NCBI RefSeq assembly: GCF_022129445.1
Contig: NZ_JADQAQ010000010.1
Span: 1 to 64,000, forward strand
Reading direction: 5' to 3'
DNA length: 64,000 nt
Source of the DNA: Photobacterium sp. Ph5
GTDB taxonomy: Bacteria > Pseudomonadota > Gammaproteobacteria > Enterobacterales > Vibrionaceae
Position numbers and translations under genes: made by a program. Under the pieces are notes generated by a model. It saw only the letters and a program-made list of their open reading frames with translations, did not search any database and was not told the origin of the DNA. Of this stretch, positions 40,726-49,641 are shown in pieces; position 1 is the stretch's first letter; every line of letters starts with the position of its first letter.

Positions 40726-41751
40726 TTAATCACCGTTAACGTTAATGTCATACTTTCGGATTAACCCTCTTAACTGATGATAACTTAAGCTTAAAAGTTC
40801 AGCAGCTTTCGTTTGATTAAAACGAGCTTGTTTAAGCGCATCATTAATTAGCATGATTTCTTGATTTTGGAGATGTTGTCGTAAATCAAGTGGTAATTCA
40901 ATGGTTGCTGGGTGTTGTTGAATCGTTGTTTTCTCAGCCGATGCGGCATGTTGTTGTGGCGTTGCTGCACGAGATTGCCAAGCAGTGGCAAAAGGATCGG
41001 TATAAATTTCAGCTATGGGTTCATCTTCGGTGCTATGACGAAATACAGAGCGCTCGACAACGTTTTTTAACTCACGAATATTCCCTGGCCATTGGTAATC
41101 GAGTAGTTGTTGTTTTGCGTGTTGTGAAAAACCTGCAAAATAGCTGTAGCCTAGTTCTCGACACATACGAACAGCATAATGCTCTGCTAGTGGTAAAATA
41201 TCTTCTTGTCGTTCACGTAAGGGTGGAAGATGGATGATTTCAAAAGCCAGTCTATCAAGTAAATCTGCTCGAAATTTTCCTTCAGCAACGAGTTTAGGTA
41301 AATTTTCATTAGTTGCACAAACTAGGCGCACATTCGCTAGGCAAGGTTTATTGCCGCCTACGCGTTCGTACTCACCGTATTCAATTACGCGTAATAATTT
41401 TTCTTGAACCCCCATCGGGGCGGTCGCTAATTCATCTAAAAAAAGTGTGCCATTTTCTGCACGTTCAAAGCGTCCTTGGTGGCGACCTTTCGCCCCTGTA
41501 AAAGAGCCAGCTTCATGACCAAATAATTCAGAATCAATGACGCCTTCGCTGAGTGCGGCACAGTTAAGTGTCACTAAAGGTTGATCCCAACGCTTTGATA
41601 AGTAGTGAACGCGTTGGGCGATTAACTCTTTACCAGTACCTCGCTCACCAAGAATAAGAATGGGGCGATTGAGCGAAGCGAGGCGTGATGCTTGGTCTAG
41701 AACACTTAGAAAAGCATCAGATTCACCGATTAAGTTTTCCGTCTTACGCAT
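40726..41751 (-). CDS. pspF: Phage shock protein operon transcriptional activator PspF
   Basis: A 341-residue sigma54 enhancer-binding protein without a receiver domain. AAA+ core with Walker A GERGTGKE (about residue 35), Walker B LFLDELATAP, and HTH at the C terminus (NQTKAAELLSLSYHQLRGL). The sigma54-contacting loop reads GSFTGA (82-87) where the consensus is GAFTGA, a single Ala-to-Ser change that I would want to confirm. PspA holds it inactive until membrane stress. It is divergent from pspA, 209 bases away. Confidence 0.95.
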   Translation of the reverse strand: MRKTENLIGESDAFLSVLDQASRLASLNRPILILGERGTGKELIAQRVHYLSKRWDQPLVTLNCAALSEGVIDSELFGHEAGSFTGAKGRHQGRFERAENGTLFLDELATAPMGVQEKLLRVIEYGEYERVGGNKPCLANVRLVCATNENLPKLVAEGKFRADLLDRLAFEIIHLPPLRERQEDILPLAEHYAVRMCRELGYSYFAGFSQHAKQQLLDYQWPGNIRELKNVVERSVFRHSTEDEPIAEIYTDPFATAWQSRAATPQQHAASAEKTTIQQHPATIELPLDLRQHLQNQEIMLINDALKQARFNQTKAAELLSLSYHQLRGLIRKYDINVNGD

Positions 41752-41848
41752 TGGTTAATCTCACTATTAATTAGTTAAATTAACTATATCATAGCTTGAT
41801 TAAAAGTTGTTGATAAATTAAGTTATTGATATTTAATAGTTTAAAAGT

Positions 41849-41864
41849 TGGCACAGTACTTGAT
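41849..41864 (+). promoter_or_regulatory. Sigma54 promoter of pspABC
   Basis: TGGCAC-AGTAC-TTGAT fits the sigma54 consensus TGGCAC-N5-TTGCA with GG at -24 and GA rather than GC at -12. It lies 97 bases upstream of pspA. A possible IHF site (TATCAACAACTTT on minus, 41803-41815) is nearby, one base off consensus. Confidence 0.7.
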
Positions 41865-41960
41865 ATATCTAAGTGGTAACACAATAACATTAAGTTAGTA
41901 TCACTATATAAACCTGTAAGCGTGATTACTGTGAAATGGGTTTAATCAAGGAGTTTAATG

Positions 41961-42626
41961 ATGGGTATTTTTTCTCGTTTTGCTGATATCGTAAATGCCA
42001 ATGTGAATTCGTTACTGGATAAGGCTGAAGATCCACAAAAACTGATCCGTCTTATCATCCAAGAGATGGAAGATACATTAGTTGAGGTACGTACATCTTC
42101 AGCTCGTGCATTAGCTGATAAAAAAGAGTTACATCGTCGTATTCAAGCGATTGAATCACAAATTACAGATTGGCAGGAAAAGGCGAGCCTTGCACTGCAA
42201 AAAGGTCGTGAAGATTTAGCCCGTGCAGCACTGATCGAAAAGCAAAAATTGGCCGATGTCGCATTAACGCTAAATGAAGAATACAAACTAGTAGAAGAGA
42301 CAATTGAAAAATTGTCATTAGAAGTCGCTGAGCTTGAGCGTAAATTGCAAGAAACACGCGCTCGTCAACAAGCGTTAGTGACACGTCATAAAGCAGCAGG
42401 CACTCGCCGTGATGTTCGTCGTCAGCTAGATACAAGTAAAGTTGATGAGGCGATGTCGAAGTTTGAGCAATATGAGCGTCGCATCGATGAAATGGAAGCA
42501 GAAGCAGATAGTTATAGCTTTGGTCGTGGCAAAAGCTTAGAGTCAGAATTTGCTGATTTACAAGCACAAGACGAAATTGAAAAAGAACTTGAGCGCTTAA
42601 AAGCGAACATCAAGGATAAAGAGTAA
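41961..42626 (+). CDS. pspA: Phage shock protein A
   Basis: A 221-residue peripheral inner-membrane protein of the PspA/IM30 family, nearly all helical coiled coil. It begins [29 protein letters not shown], which includes the membrane-binding amphipathic helix, and keeps the full coiled-coil length. It inhibits PspF in unstressed cells and stabilises stressed membranes. ATG 41961 is chosen over 41958 to match the family; AAGGAG lies upstream. Confidence 0.97.
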   Translation: MGIFSRFADIVNANVNSLLDKAEDPQKLIRLIIQEMEDTLVEVRTSSARALADKKELHRRIQAIESQITDWQEKASLALQKGREDLARAALIEKQKLADVALTLNEEYKLVEETIEKLSLEVAELERKLQETRARQQALVTRHKAAGTRRDVRRQLDTSKVDEAMSKFEQYERRIDEMEAEADSYSFGRGKSLESEFADLQAQDEIEKELERLKANIKDKE

Positions 42627-42682
42627 GTACAACGAAGTTATCGTCGTTGTTTCATTGATTCTGCGCGAAAGGAGAACAAATA

Positions 42683-42910
42683 ATGTCAATGGGTTTTATT
42701 AGCGTTCCATTAGTGGTGTTCATGATTATTGTCGCACCGCTATGGTTAATCCTTCACTATCGCAGTAAACGTCAAGCAGGTGAAGGGCTGTCAGGTGAAG
42801 ATCAGAAAAAGTTAGAGACCTTGGTGGCACGCGCAGAAGATATGCAAGAACGTATTGTAACGTTAGAGCGTATTCTTGATGCTGAAGTGCCAAGGTGGAG
42901 GCAAAAATAA
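42683..42910 (+). CDS. pspB: Phage shock protein B
   Basis: A 75-residue inner-membrane protein with one N-terminal transmembrane helix (PLVVFMIIVAPLWLILHY) and a charged coiled C-terminal region, as in PspB. With PspC it senses stress and draws PspA away from PspF. Its stop overlaps the pspC start by one base. It lies 57 bases after pspA in the same operon. Confidence 0.93.
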   Translation: MSMGFISVPLVVFMIIVAPLWLILHYRSKRQAGEGLSGEDQKKLETLVARAEDMQERIVTLERILDAEVPRWRQK

Positions 42911-43296
42911 TGAGTAAGACCTTATACCGTGATCCTAAAAAAGGAAAATTGGGTGGTGTGTGTGCTGGCTTAGCGGAATATTTCGGTGTTGAAATTTGGT
43001 TAGTACGTATTCTTGCTGTTTCGGCCTTCTTACTTGGTTTAGGTTTTTTTGCCACGATTGCTTATATCGCCGCCTGGTTGATTTTAGATAAAATGCCACC
43101 ACAGCGAAAAGAGCAACAAGATACTTATACCGAGCATAACGTAAAACAGAAACCATGGCAGGCAGGTCGCTCAGCGCATCAAATTCTACAAAAAGTTGAA
43201 TCAGAATTTGATACAGCAGAAAAGAAAGTACAACAGATGGAAGCGTATGTTACATCATCTGCATTTAAAGTTGATCGCGAGTTCAATAAGCTTTAA
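42910..43296 (+). CDS. pspC: Phage shock protein C
   Basis: A 128-residue PspC family protein. Its PspC domain (YRDPKKGKLGGVCAGLAEYFGV) is followed by a transmembrane helix (about 36-60) and a soluble tail. ATG 42910 is chosen over GTG 42895 and overlaps the pspB stop. It completes pspABC; no pspD or pspE is visible, and ycjX follows after a terminator. Confidence 0.93.
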   Translation: MSKTLYRDPKKGKLGGVCAGLAEYFGVEIWLVRILAVSAFLLGLGFFATIAYIAAWLILDKMPPQRKEQQDTYTEHNVKQKPWQAGRSAHQILQKVESEFDTAEKKVQQMEAYVTSSAFKVDREFNKL

Positions 43297-43322
43297 TTAT
43301 CAATAAAATTTAGCGTAATGAG

Positions 43323-43357
43323 GCAGGTACTGATCAATGTCAGACCTGCTTTTTTTC
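43323..43357 (+). terminator. Terminator of pspABC
   Basis: GCAGGT-CTGA/TCAG-ACCTGC stem (one bulge) with a seven-T tract. Confidence 0.8.
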
Positions 43358-43453
43358 GCTATAAAGGCGTAATATAGTTAAATCACTTTATTGATAAATA
43401 TTAGAATAAAGTTGTTAAACCTAAAACAAAAATGAAAACAACTAGGGTTAATC

Positions 43454-44851
43454 ATGAATCGAATCAGTAATGAGTTGAATAAGCTCGTCAATCGAAGTTT
43501 AGACCGACATGTACGACTGGCGGTTACCGGATTGTCTCGCGCAGGTAAAACGGCCTTTATTACTTCTCTTATAAATCAATTACTGCATGTTAGTACTAAC
43601 GCTCGTTTACCGATGTTTAGTGCAGTGCGTGACGGTTATTTGCTAGGAGCGAAACGTGTTCCTCAGTTAGATTTGCATGTGCCTAAATTTGGTTATGATG
43701 AGGGAATGCAATCTATCTTATCGGCGCCACCTGAATGGCCAGAGCCAACACGAGATGTTAGCCAAACACGTCTAGCATTGCGTTACAAACCACAAAAAGG
43801 GGCATTAAAGCTGTTTCAAGAAACCGCTACATTGTATTTGGATATTATTGATTATCCTGGTGAGTGGTTACTTGATCTACCGTTACTTGATTTGGACTTT
43901 TTGCAATGGTCAAAACAGCAAAGCCAAGTATTAAAAGGTAAACGTCTTGAATTAGCAAAAAATTGGCTTACGAATACTGAAACGTTTGATCCTTTTGCTC
44001 CCGCTGATGAAAAAGTAATAGAAGCAATATCTAAATCTTTCACCGCTTACTTGCACCAATGTAAAGCTGAAGGGGGATTGCACTGGGTTCAGCCAGGACG
44101 ATTTGTGTTGCCTGGTGAATTGGCAGGCGCGCCTGTATTGCAGTTTTTCCCACTATTGTGGGAGCAAAAGTATACTGAAAAACAACTGTTAGATGCTGAT
44201 GAGAATACCAATATTGGTATGTTACGCAGTCGCTATAAGTATTATCAGCAACACGTTGTAAAAGCGTTTTATAACGATCATTTTTCTAAGTTTGATCGCC
44301 AAATAATCTTAGTTGATTGTTTGCAACCATTAAATGCAGGGCCAGAATCATTTAACGATATGCGCCAAGCATTAGATCAGTTGATGCAAAGTTTTAAATA
44401 CGGACGTAGCTCGTTACTGCGCCGACTATTTTCACCGCGTATTGATAAAGTACTCTTCGCTGCAACCAAAGCCGATCATATTACGCCCGAGCAGCACCCG
44501 AATTTAGTCGGATTATTACAGCAGCTAGTAAATGAAGCATGGCAAACCGCCTCCTTTGAAGGTATTAATATGGACTGTGTGAGCTTGGCGTCGATTCAAG
44601 CAACAGAGCCAGGGTTTGTCGTGCATCAAGGTCAGCAAGTGCCGGCATTACGTGGGACAGATATGTTAGGTAGTCCACAGACTCTTTTTCCTGGAGAAGT
44701 GCCGAAGCGATTGCCGAGTGATAATTTCTGGCAACAACAGAGCTTTGATTTTATTAATTTCCGTCCATTACCACAGCAAAGTGACGAACCGTTACCGCAT
44801 ATCCGAATGGATAAAGCGCTTGAGTATTTGCTGGGAGATAAATTGCAATGA
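43454..44851 (+). CDS. ycjX: YcjX-family AAA/GTPase-like protein
   Basis: A 465-residue protein of the YcjX/DUF463 family. It has a P-loop-like GLSRAGKTAFITSLIN near residue 27. In E. coli ycjX and ycjF follow the psp genes; their function is not established, and heat-shock and psp links are reported. Its stop overlaps the ycjF start by four bases. No signal peptide or membrane helix is visible. Confidence 0.93.
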   Translation: MNRISNELNKLVNRSLDRHVRLAVTGLSRAGKTAFITSLINQLLHVSTNARLPMFSAVRDGYLLGAKRVPQLDLHVPKFGYDEGMQSILSAPPEWPEPTRDVSQTRLALRYKPQKGALKLFQETATLYLDIIDYPGEWLLDLPLLDLDFLQWSKQQSQVLKGKRLELAKNWLTNTETFDPFAPADEKVIEAISKSFTAYLHQCKAEGGLHWVQPGRFVLPGELAGAPVLQFFPLLWEQKYTEKQLLDADENTNIGMLRSRYKYYQQHVVKAFYNDHFSKFDRQIILVDCLQPLNAGPESFNDMRQALDQLMQSFKYGRSSLLRRLFSPRIDKVLFAATKADHITPEQHPNLVGLLQQLVNEAWQTASFEGINMDCVSLASIQATEPGFVVHQGQQVPALRGTDMLGSPQTLFPGEVPKRLPSDNFWQQQSFDFINFRPLPQQSDEPLPHIRMDKALEYLLGDKLQ

Positions 44852-45867
44852 GTGATCAACTTAAAAGTAAAATTGTCTTTGATGAGCCTACTGCTCAAGT
44901 TGAGCAATTAAATATTGCGTCAAAATTAGAGTTTGCAGAAAAATCTGACTTTCTACCGGATGTGACTCAAGAACCAGAAGTTGAGCAAGACTTAAAACAG
45001 GTATTAGCAGCGAAACCTAAACGTCGTTATGGCTTTTTAAAAGCGTTAGCGGTGGCGGGTGCTGCAATGGTTGGGTGGCAAACAGTTGATCACGTTGTTA
45101 CTGCGTATCAAAGTGCAGATTGGTTATCACTAGGCTGGAGCGCCATTGTTGCAGGTGTTGCGGTAACGGGTATTAGCGCTCTTGGGCGTGAATTCTTTAA
45201 GTTACGTCGATTGAAATTACGCCAAACTGAGCGTGATGAAGCACAAATCTTGTTGGATGGGGACGGTATTGGTCATGGTAAAGCATTCTGTACCAAGCTT
45301 GCTCAGCATAGCCATATTAGTAGCGATAATCATGGTTACGATCGTTGGATTAATTCATTAGATGCAACCCATAACGATCGTGAAGTTTTAGAGCTATACG
45401 ATCATTTAGTGGTAAGTCAGCAAGATAAATTGGCACGCAAGCTGGTGGCGAAATACTCCAGTGATGCTGCAGTCATGGTGGCATTAAGTCCGTTAGCGGT
45501 GGCTGATATGTTGCTGGTGGCATGGCGTAATTTACGATTAATTGAACAAATTTCCCGTGTTTATGGGGTGGAATTAGGCTATTGGTCGCGAATTAAATTG
45601 CTGAAGTTAGTATTAGCTAACATGGCATTTGCTGGTGCATCAGAGGTGATCACCGATTTAGGTATGGACATGCTATCGATGGATCTAGCGGGTCGTATGT
45701 CAACGCGTGTAGCACAAGGAGTAAGTATTGGCTTACTAACAGGGCGATTAGGACTCAAAGCGATTGGTTTAATGCGCCCATTACCTTGGTTACCAGGGGA
45801 GCAGCCTAAGTTAAGTGAGATCAGAAAAGATCTTGTCGCTCAGCTCACGCATAAAAAAGATGATTAA
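44848..45867 (+). CDS. ycjF: YcjF-family membrane protein
   Basis: A 339-residue YcjF/TIGR01620 membrane protein. A polar N-terminal region (about 1-65) is followed by two transmembrane helices (about 66-110) and a large domain that again carries hydrophobic segments (VMVALSPLAVADMLLVAW). Translation is coupled to ycjX. It is followed by a hairpin and then a small lipoprotein gene. Confidence 0.93.
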   Translation: MSDQLKSKIVFDEPTAQVEQLNIASKLEFAEKSDFLPDVTQEPEVEQDLKQVLAAKPKRRYGFLKALAVAGAAMVGWQTVDHVVTAYQSADWLSLGWSAIVAGVAVTGISALGREFFKLRRLKLRQTERDEAQILLDGDGIGHGKAFCTKLAQHSHISSDNHGYDRWINSLDATHNDREVLELYDHLVVSQQDKLARKLVAKYSSDAAVMVALSPLAVADMLLVAWRNLRLIEQISRVYGVELGYWSRIKLLKLVLANMAFAGASEVITDLGMDMLSMDLAGRMSTRVAQGVSIGLLTGRLGLKAIGLMRPLPWLPGEQPKLSEIRKDLVAQLTHKKDD

Positions 45868-45894
45868 AAGATAGTATTTTCAAATAATTAACAC

Positions 45895-45930
45895 ATAAGC
45901 TTATCGGTAACGGTAAGCTTATTTCTTATT
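45895..45930 (+). terminator. Possible terminator of ycjXF
   Basis: ATAAGCTTA/TAAGCTTAT perfect nine-bp stem with a 10-base loop, followed by TTCTTATTT. A/T-rich; moderate. Confidence 0.45.
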
Positions 45931-45952
45931 TGAAGAATTATGTGGAATGAAA

Positions 45953-46453
45953 ATGAAAAAAACGATGCTGCTATTGCCATTAGCCTTTTTATTCTTTGGC
46001 TGTGATGCGCAAACATCTACAACGAAAACAATAGCTACATCAAGGGTTGAACAATGTAGCGAAGGTGAATACGCCTATTCATTGCCTGTTGATATTGAAA
46101 AATATACACACGCCATGGCGCTATTTAGCCAAGAAGGTGGTGTTAATCCTTATTCAACGACACAATTTAAGCAAACTTGTCACTCATTGCCGCAAGTTGA
46201 AGACAAGTTAGCGTATATAGCAGAGCAAAGTGCGCAAGCAACGTTACCTTACCCAGAAGCTGGCAAAGTGCTTTATTTCAAACAAGTTGATGATACGGTT
46301 TATGTTGTATTAGAAGCGCAAGAAGATGGATGGGCTGGGGTATCAGCCGCCATGGCAGCTGCAGAGCCTGTTATTACGCGTAATATTCAATTGAACAGTT
46401 CAATGAAGCATGTCATGTTTAGCTATGCACCTGGTGATGAAAAGCAAAGCTAA
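45953..46453 (+). CDS. Small lipoprotein of unknown function
   Basis: A 166-residue lipoprotein inserted between ycjF and tyrR. The signal peptide MKKTMLLLPLAFLFFGC ends in FFGC with Cys at 17; Asp follows it, the residue that keeps lipoproteins in the inner membrane of E. coli. The mature part is small and has two more Cys (in EQCSE and QTCHS) that could pair. I do not recognise the family. ATG 45953 is chosen over 45947 because of the position of GTGGAA. Confidence 0.75.
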   Translation: MKKTMLLLPLAFLFFGCDAQTSTTKTIATSRVEQCSEGEYAYSLPVDIEKYTHAMALFSQEGGVNPYSTTQFKQTCHSLPQVEDKLAYIAEQSAQATLPYPEAGKVLYFKQVDDTVYVVLEAQEDGWAGVSAAMAAAEPVITRNIQLNSSMKHVMFSYAPGDEKQS

Positions 46454-46592
46454 TGATGATTTTTGTCAAATACAGACTGCGTTATTATCTAATGAGAATA
46501 AGTGGTGAAAATTGACTTACTCATCACCATTTAATCTCATATCTTAGATTTCCATCTTGACTATAAATGGGCTTAATAGCACACTGCTTGAA

Positions 46593-46610
46593 TGTCACGT
46601 TAAGTTGACA
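46593..46610. promoter_or_regulatory. TyrR-box-like site upstream of tyrR
   Basis: TGTCACGTTAAGTTGACA has the TGT-N12-ACA frame and a TGTCA/TGACA inverted repeat; 9 of 12 consensus bases match. In E. coli tyrR is autoregulated through such a box. Weak. Confidence 0.35.
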
Positions 46611-46705
46611 ACTCGAATGTTACCTCTTCTAAGTTATTATAATTTCATTGATTTTTTAAAACTTAGTTGAGTCAAGAATAGGCTACATCTAAGAAGGCGA
46701 CAAGT

Positions 46706-48244
46706 ATGAGGCTACAGGTATTTTGTGAAGATCGGGTTGGGATGACTCGCGAGCTACTCGATATTCTGACTAGTCAGGAGATTGATCTTCGAGGAATTGA
46801 AATTGATCGCATTGGTATTATTTACCTCAATTGTCCTGAAATTGAATTTGAACAGTTTAGTCAGCTAATGTCTCAAATCAGACAATTAGATGGCGTAACA
46901 GATGTTAGAAAAATACATTTCATGCCGAGTGAACGTGAACATACAGAGCTTTCTGCGTTACTTCAAACGTTACCTGATCCTTTTTTTTCCATTGATTTAA
47001 ATGGAAAAATTGATTTTGCAAATCAAGCTGCTGAAAGATTATTAGTCCATCATCATGGTGCACTCCATCATGAAAATGTTCATACGCTATTTGGGTTTAA
47101 TGTTCAGCGGTGGTTAGAAACAAAACAGGCTGAAAAACATATCGAAATGGTGGTAATTGCAGGTTTAGATTACCAAATGGAAGTCATGCCCGTTTATATT
47201 AAAGATGAAACGGATATTCCAGTCTTTGCTAGTGCCCTTATTCTTCTTAAATCACTTTCTGAAGCAACTATGCCAATAGTGACTCGCCAATTAGATGGAG
47301 ACAGTGGTTTTGAGCATTTAGTCGGGCAATCATCGCGTTTTAAGCATTTATTAGCACAAGCGAAAAAGTTGTCGTTATTAGATGCACCATTATTGATCCA
47401 AGGTGAAACGGGAACAGGAAAAGAAATGTTAGCCCGTGCCTGCCATCAACGTTCAATACGTCGAGAGAAACCATTTTTAGTTGTTAACTGTGTGTCTATG
47501 CCCGATAACGCTGCTGAAACTGAGCTATTTGGTTTTGCTGGGAGTGCAACTGAGCCAAGTAAAAAAGGTATTTTTGAGCAAGCTGACGGCGGTACCGTTT
47601 TTTTGTATGAAATTGGTGAGATGTCAAAACATCTACAAATTAAATTATTACGCTTTTTACAAGATGGGACGTTCCGACGCGTAGGCGAAGAAGCAGAGAA
47701 AAAAGTTAATCTTCGCGTTATTTGCTCTACACAGAAAAAGTTACCAGATTTAGTTGCTGCAGGTGATTTTCGTGAAGATTTGTATTATCGCCTAAATGTT
47801 CTTGCTTTAGTTGTGCCACCATTACGTGAAAGAACGGCAGATATAGTACCGTTAGCTGAATTATTCTTGAACCAGTTATCACAAGAGTTACATCAGCCTA
47901 AACCTCAAATATCTGAGGAGTTGGCTGAATACTTAAAGCAATATGCATGGCCTGGTAATATTCGCCAATTACGTAATGTGTTATTCCGTGCGATGACACA
48001 ACTTGAAAATACGGTCATGACGTCAGATGATGTACAGTTACCTGAAAATGAATCAAGCAGCATTATCAGTGATGAAACATTAGATGGTTCTCTTGATGAA
48101 ATAATGAAACGTTATGAATCCGGTATATTATCGAACCTATATCGTAGTTATCCGTCTACCCGTAAGTTAGCGAAACGCTTAGGGGTCTCACATACAGCCG
48201 TTGCTAATAAATTACGAGAATACGGTTTAAGTAAGCGCAGTTAA
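46706..48244 (+). CDS. tyrR: Transcriptional regulator of aromatic amino acid genes TyrR
   Basis: A 512-residue regulator of aromatic amino acid synthesis and transport. It has an N-terminal ACT domain (1-~73), a PAS domain (~78-190), an AAA+ domain (~205-430) and a C-terminal HTH (TRKLAKRLGVSHTAVANKLREYG). As in E. coli TyrR, no GAFTGA loop is present. The Walker A is intact (GETGTGKE), but the Walker B reads VFLYEIGEM with Tyr at 301 where Asp is expected (codon TAT). The change is unusual; it could be natural divergence or a defect. Synteny with ycjX-ycjF supports the assignment. Confidence 0.95.
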   Translation: MRLQVFCEDRVGMTRELLDILTSQEIDLRGIEIDRIGIIYLNCPEIEFEQFSQLMSQIRQLDGVTDVRKIHFMPSEREHTELSALLQTLPDPFFSIDLNGKIDFANQAAERLLVHHHGALHHENVHTLFGFNVQRWLETKQAEKHIEMVVIAGLDYQMEVMPVYIKDETDIPVFASALILLKSLSEATMPIVTRQLDGDSGFEHLVGQSSRFKHLLAQAKKLSLLDAPLLIQGETGTGKEMLARACHQRSIRREKPFLVVNCVSMPDNAAETELFGFAGSATEPSKKGIFEQADGGTVFLYEIGEMSKHLQIKLLRFLQDGTFRRVGEEAEKKVNLRVICSTQKKLPDLVAAGDFREDLYYRLNVLALVVPPLRERTADIVPLAELFLNQLSQELHQPKPQISEELAEYLKQYAWPGNIRQLRNVLFRAMTQLENTVMTSDDVQLPENESSSIISDETLDGSLDEIMKRYESGILSNLYRSYPSTRKLAKRLGVSHTAVANKLREYGLSKRS

Positions 48245-48262
48245 TGACTGTGGATATAAAAG

Positions 48263-48292
48263 AAAAAGAGATAATACTATTATCTCTTTTTT
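48263..48292. terminator. Terminator between tyrR and ogt
   Basis: AAAAAGAGATAA/TTATCTCTTTTT perfect 12-bp stem with a five-base loop. It serves tyrR on plus and possibly ogt on minus. Confidence 0.88.
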
Positions 48293-48322
48293 ATGATCTC
48301 GAATATCAACCTAGAATTAGCG

Positions 48323-48823
48323 TTATGCTATTTCATGTTGTGGTTCTTTAATGAGAATGGCATTACCTGACTCTAATGCAAGTAATAGTTCTACCATTTC
48401 AGCACCATAACGATAGCCGCAAAGATTTTGATTGCTATTAAGTACACGGTGACAAGGGATAATGATAGGGATAGGGTTTACATTCTTTGCCATGCCTATA
48501 GCTTGGCTTGCAGCTGAATTGCCAATATCAAGCGCGATTTGTTCGTAACTGGATGTTTCACCAAAGGGAATATCAGCAATAGCATGCCATATTTGCTGTT
48601 GAAACATCGTTCCTTGAGGAGCGAGAGGGAAGGTGAAGCGTTTACGTGAGCCTAAGAGATATTCTTTCAGTTGCCTTATAAAGGGTCTCATAAAAGAGGG
48701 GTTATGCTGCCATGACTCATCGGGGTAATAGCCTGGACTATTGACAGTTAACCTTCTTAAGCCTTGATGGTCGGCAAGCAACATAATGCTGCCTAGTTCA
48801 GTTTCTATACAATCGTAATACAT
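48323..48823 (-). CDS. ogt: Methylated-DNA-protein cysteine methyltransferase Ogt
   Basis: A 166-residue suicide DNA repair enzyme that removes methyl groups from O6-alkylguanine. It has the active-site motif IIIPCHRVL and a helix-turn-helix (TSSYEQIALDIGNSAASQAIG) for DNA binding. Start 48823 is chosen because the protein then begins MYYDCIETELG as in Ogt proteins; the longer frame to 48904 adds a non-homologous hydrophobic segment and overlaps the promoter region. Confidence 0.9.
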   Translation of the reverse strand: MYYDCIETELGSIMLLADHQGLRRLTVNSPGYYPDESWQHNPSFMRPFIRQLKEYLLGSRKRFTFPLAPQGTMFQQQIWHAIADIPFGETSSYEQIALDIGNSAASQAIGMAKNVNPIPIIIPCHRVLNSNQNLCGYRYGAEMVELLLALESGNAILIKEPQHEIA

Positions 48824-48979
48824 CCATAACTCACTAAATGCGTTAGTAATTAATAACATTGCTAAGCTAAGATTAACAGATAACAGTTTGATAACATATA
48901 ACAATGTGTTTATTAGTTATGCTAATCTTACGGCAATGCTCAGCACCTCTTATTAACATCCTTGTGTCGAGGTAATAGT

Positions 48980-49576
48980 TTGTTCCATTCAATTATAAAC
49001 CGTTCATCCACAATTGCGCTTGATGATATAAAAATTAGGCTTATTTCAAGTCAGGATGTGGCAAAGATAACAACGTATTATCAAAAAAACCGTGATTTTC
49101 TGAAAGCTTGGGAGCCGATGCGTAATGAATTGTTTTTTTCAGAGCTTGGTTGGCAAAAAAGAGTTGAACAAATAGCGACGTTACACCGCCATGAAATGGC
49201 CTTTTATTTTGTCATCGAAGACAGAGAAACTGACGATATTATCGGGGTCATTAACTATAGTAATTTGGTTAAATTTCCATTTCATGCGTGTCATGTTGGC
49301 TACTCCCTTGATCAAGATTATCAAGGTCGAGCTATTATGCGTCGAGCATTAAAAAAGACGGTGAATTGGATGTTCGAAGAAAAAGGTTTTCATCGTATTA
49401 TGGCTGCGTACATGCCACATAATAAAAAAAGTGCTAGCGTTTTACATTCAGTAGGATTTGAAGAAGAAGGACTGGCGAAAGCGTATTTATTGATTGATGG
49501 AAAATGGCAAGATCATGTTCTTACTTCATTGATTAATCAGCAGTGGACAGCACCCGTTACGTGGTCAGCGTCTTAA
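48980..49576 (+). CDS. rimJ: Ribosomal protein S5 alanine N-acetyltransferase RimJ
   Basis: A 198-residue GNAT-family acetyltransferase that acetylates the N-terminal Ala of ribosomal protein S5. RENAD-like features: FLKAWEPMRNELFFSELGWQKR, DYQGRAIMRRALKKT (acetyl-CoA loop) and MAAYMPHNKKSASVLHSVGFEEEG. Start is TTG at 48980, preceded by GAGG at eight bases, the best-supported initiator; TTG 48962 is the alternative. Length fits E. coli (194). Confidence 0.9.
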   Translation: MFHSIINRSSTIALDDIKIRLISSQDVAKITTYYQKNRDFLKAWEPMRNELFFSELGWQKRVEQIATLHRHEMAFYFVIEDRETDDIIGVINYSNLVKFPFHACHVGYSLDQDYQGRAIMRRALKKTVNWMFEEKGFHRIMAAYMPHNKKSASVLHSVGFEEEGLAKAYLLIDGKWQDHVLTSLINQQWTAPVTWSAS

Positions 49577-49588
49577 AAACAAGCAATA

Positions 49589-49614
49589 AAAAGGCAACGC
49601 GAATGTTGCCTTTT
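49589..49614. terminator. Bidirectional terminator between rimJ and pykA
   Basis: AAAAGGCAAC/GTTGCCTTTT perfect 10-bp stem with loop GCGAAT between convergent rimJ and pykA. Confidence 0.88.
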
Positions 49615-49641
49615 AGTGCATTTTTGTATGAGATCAATCGA

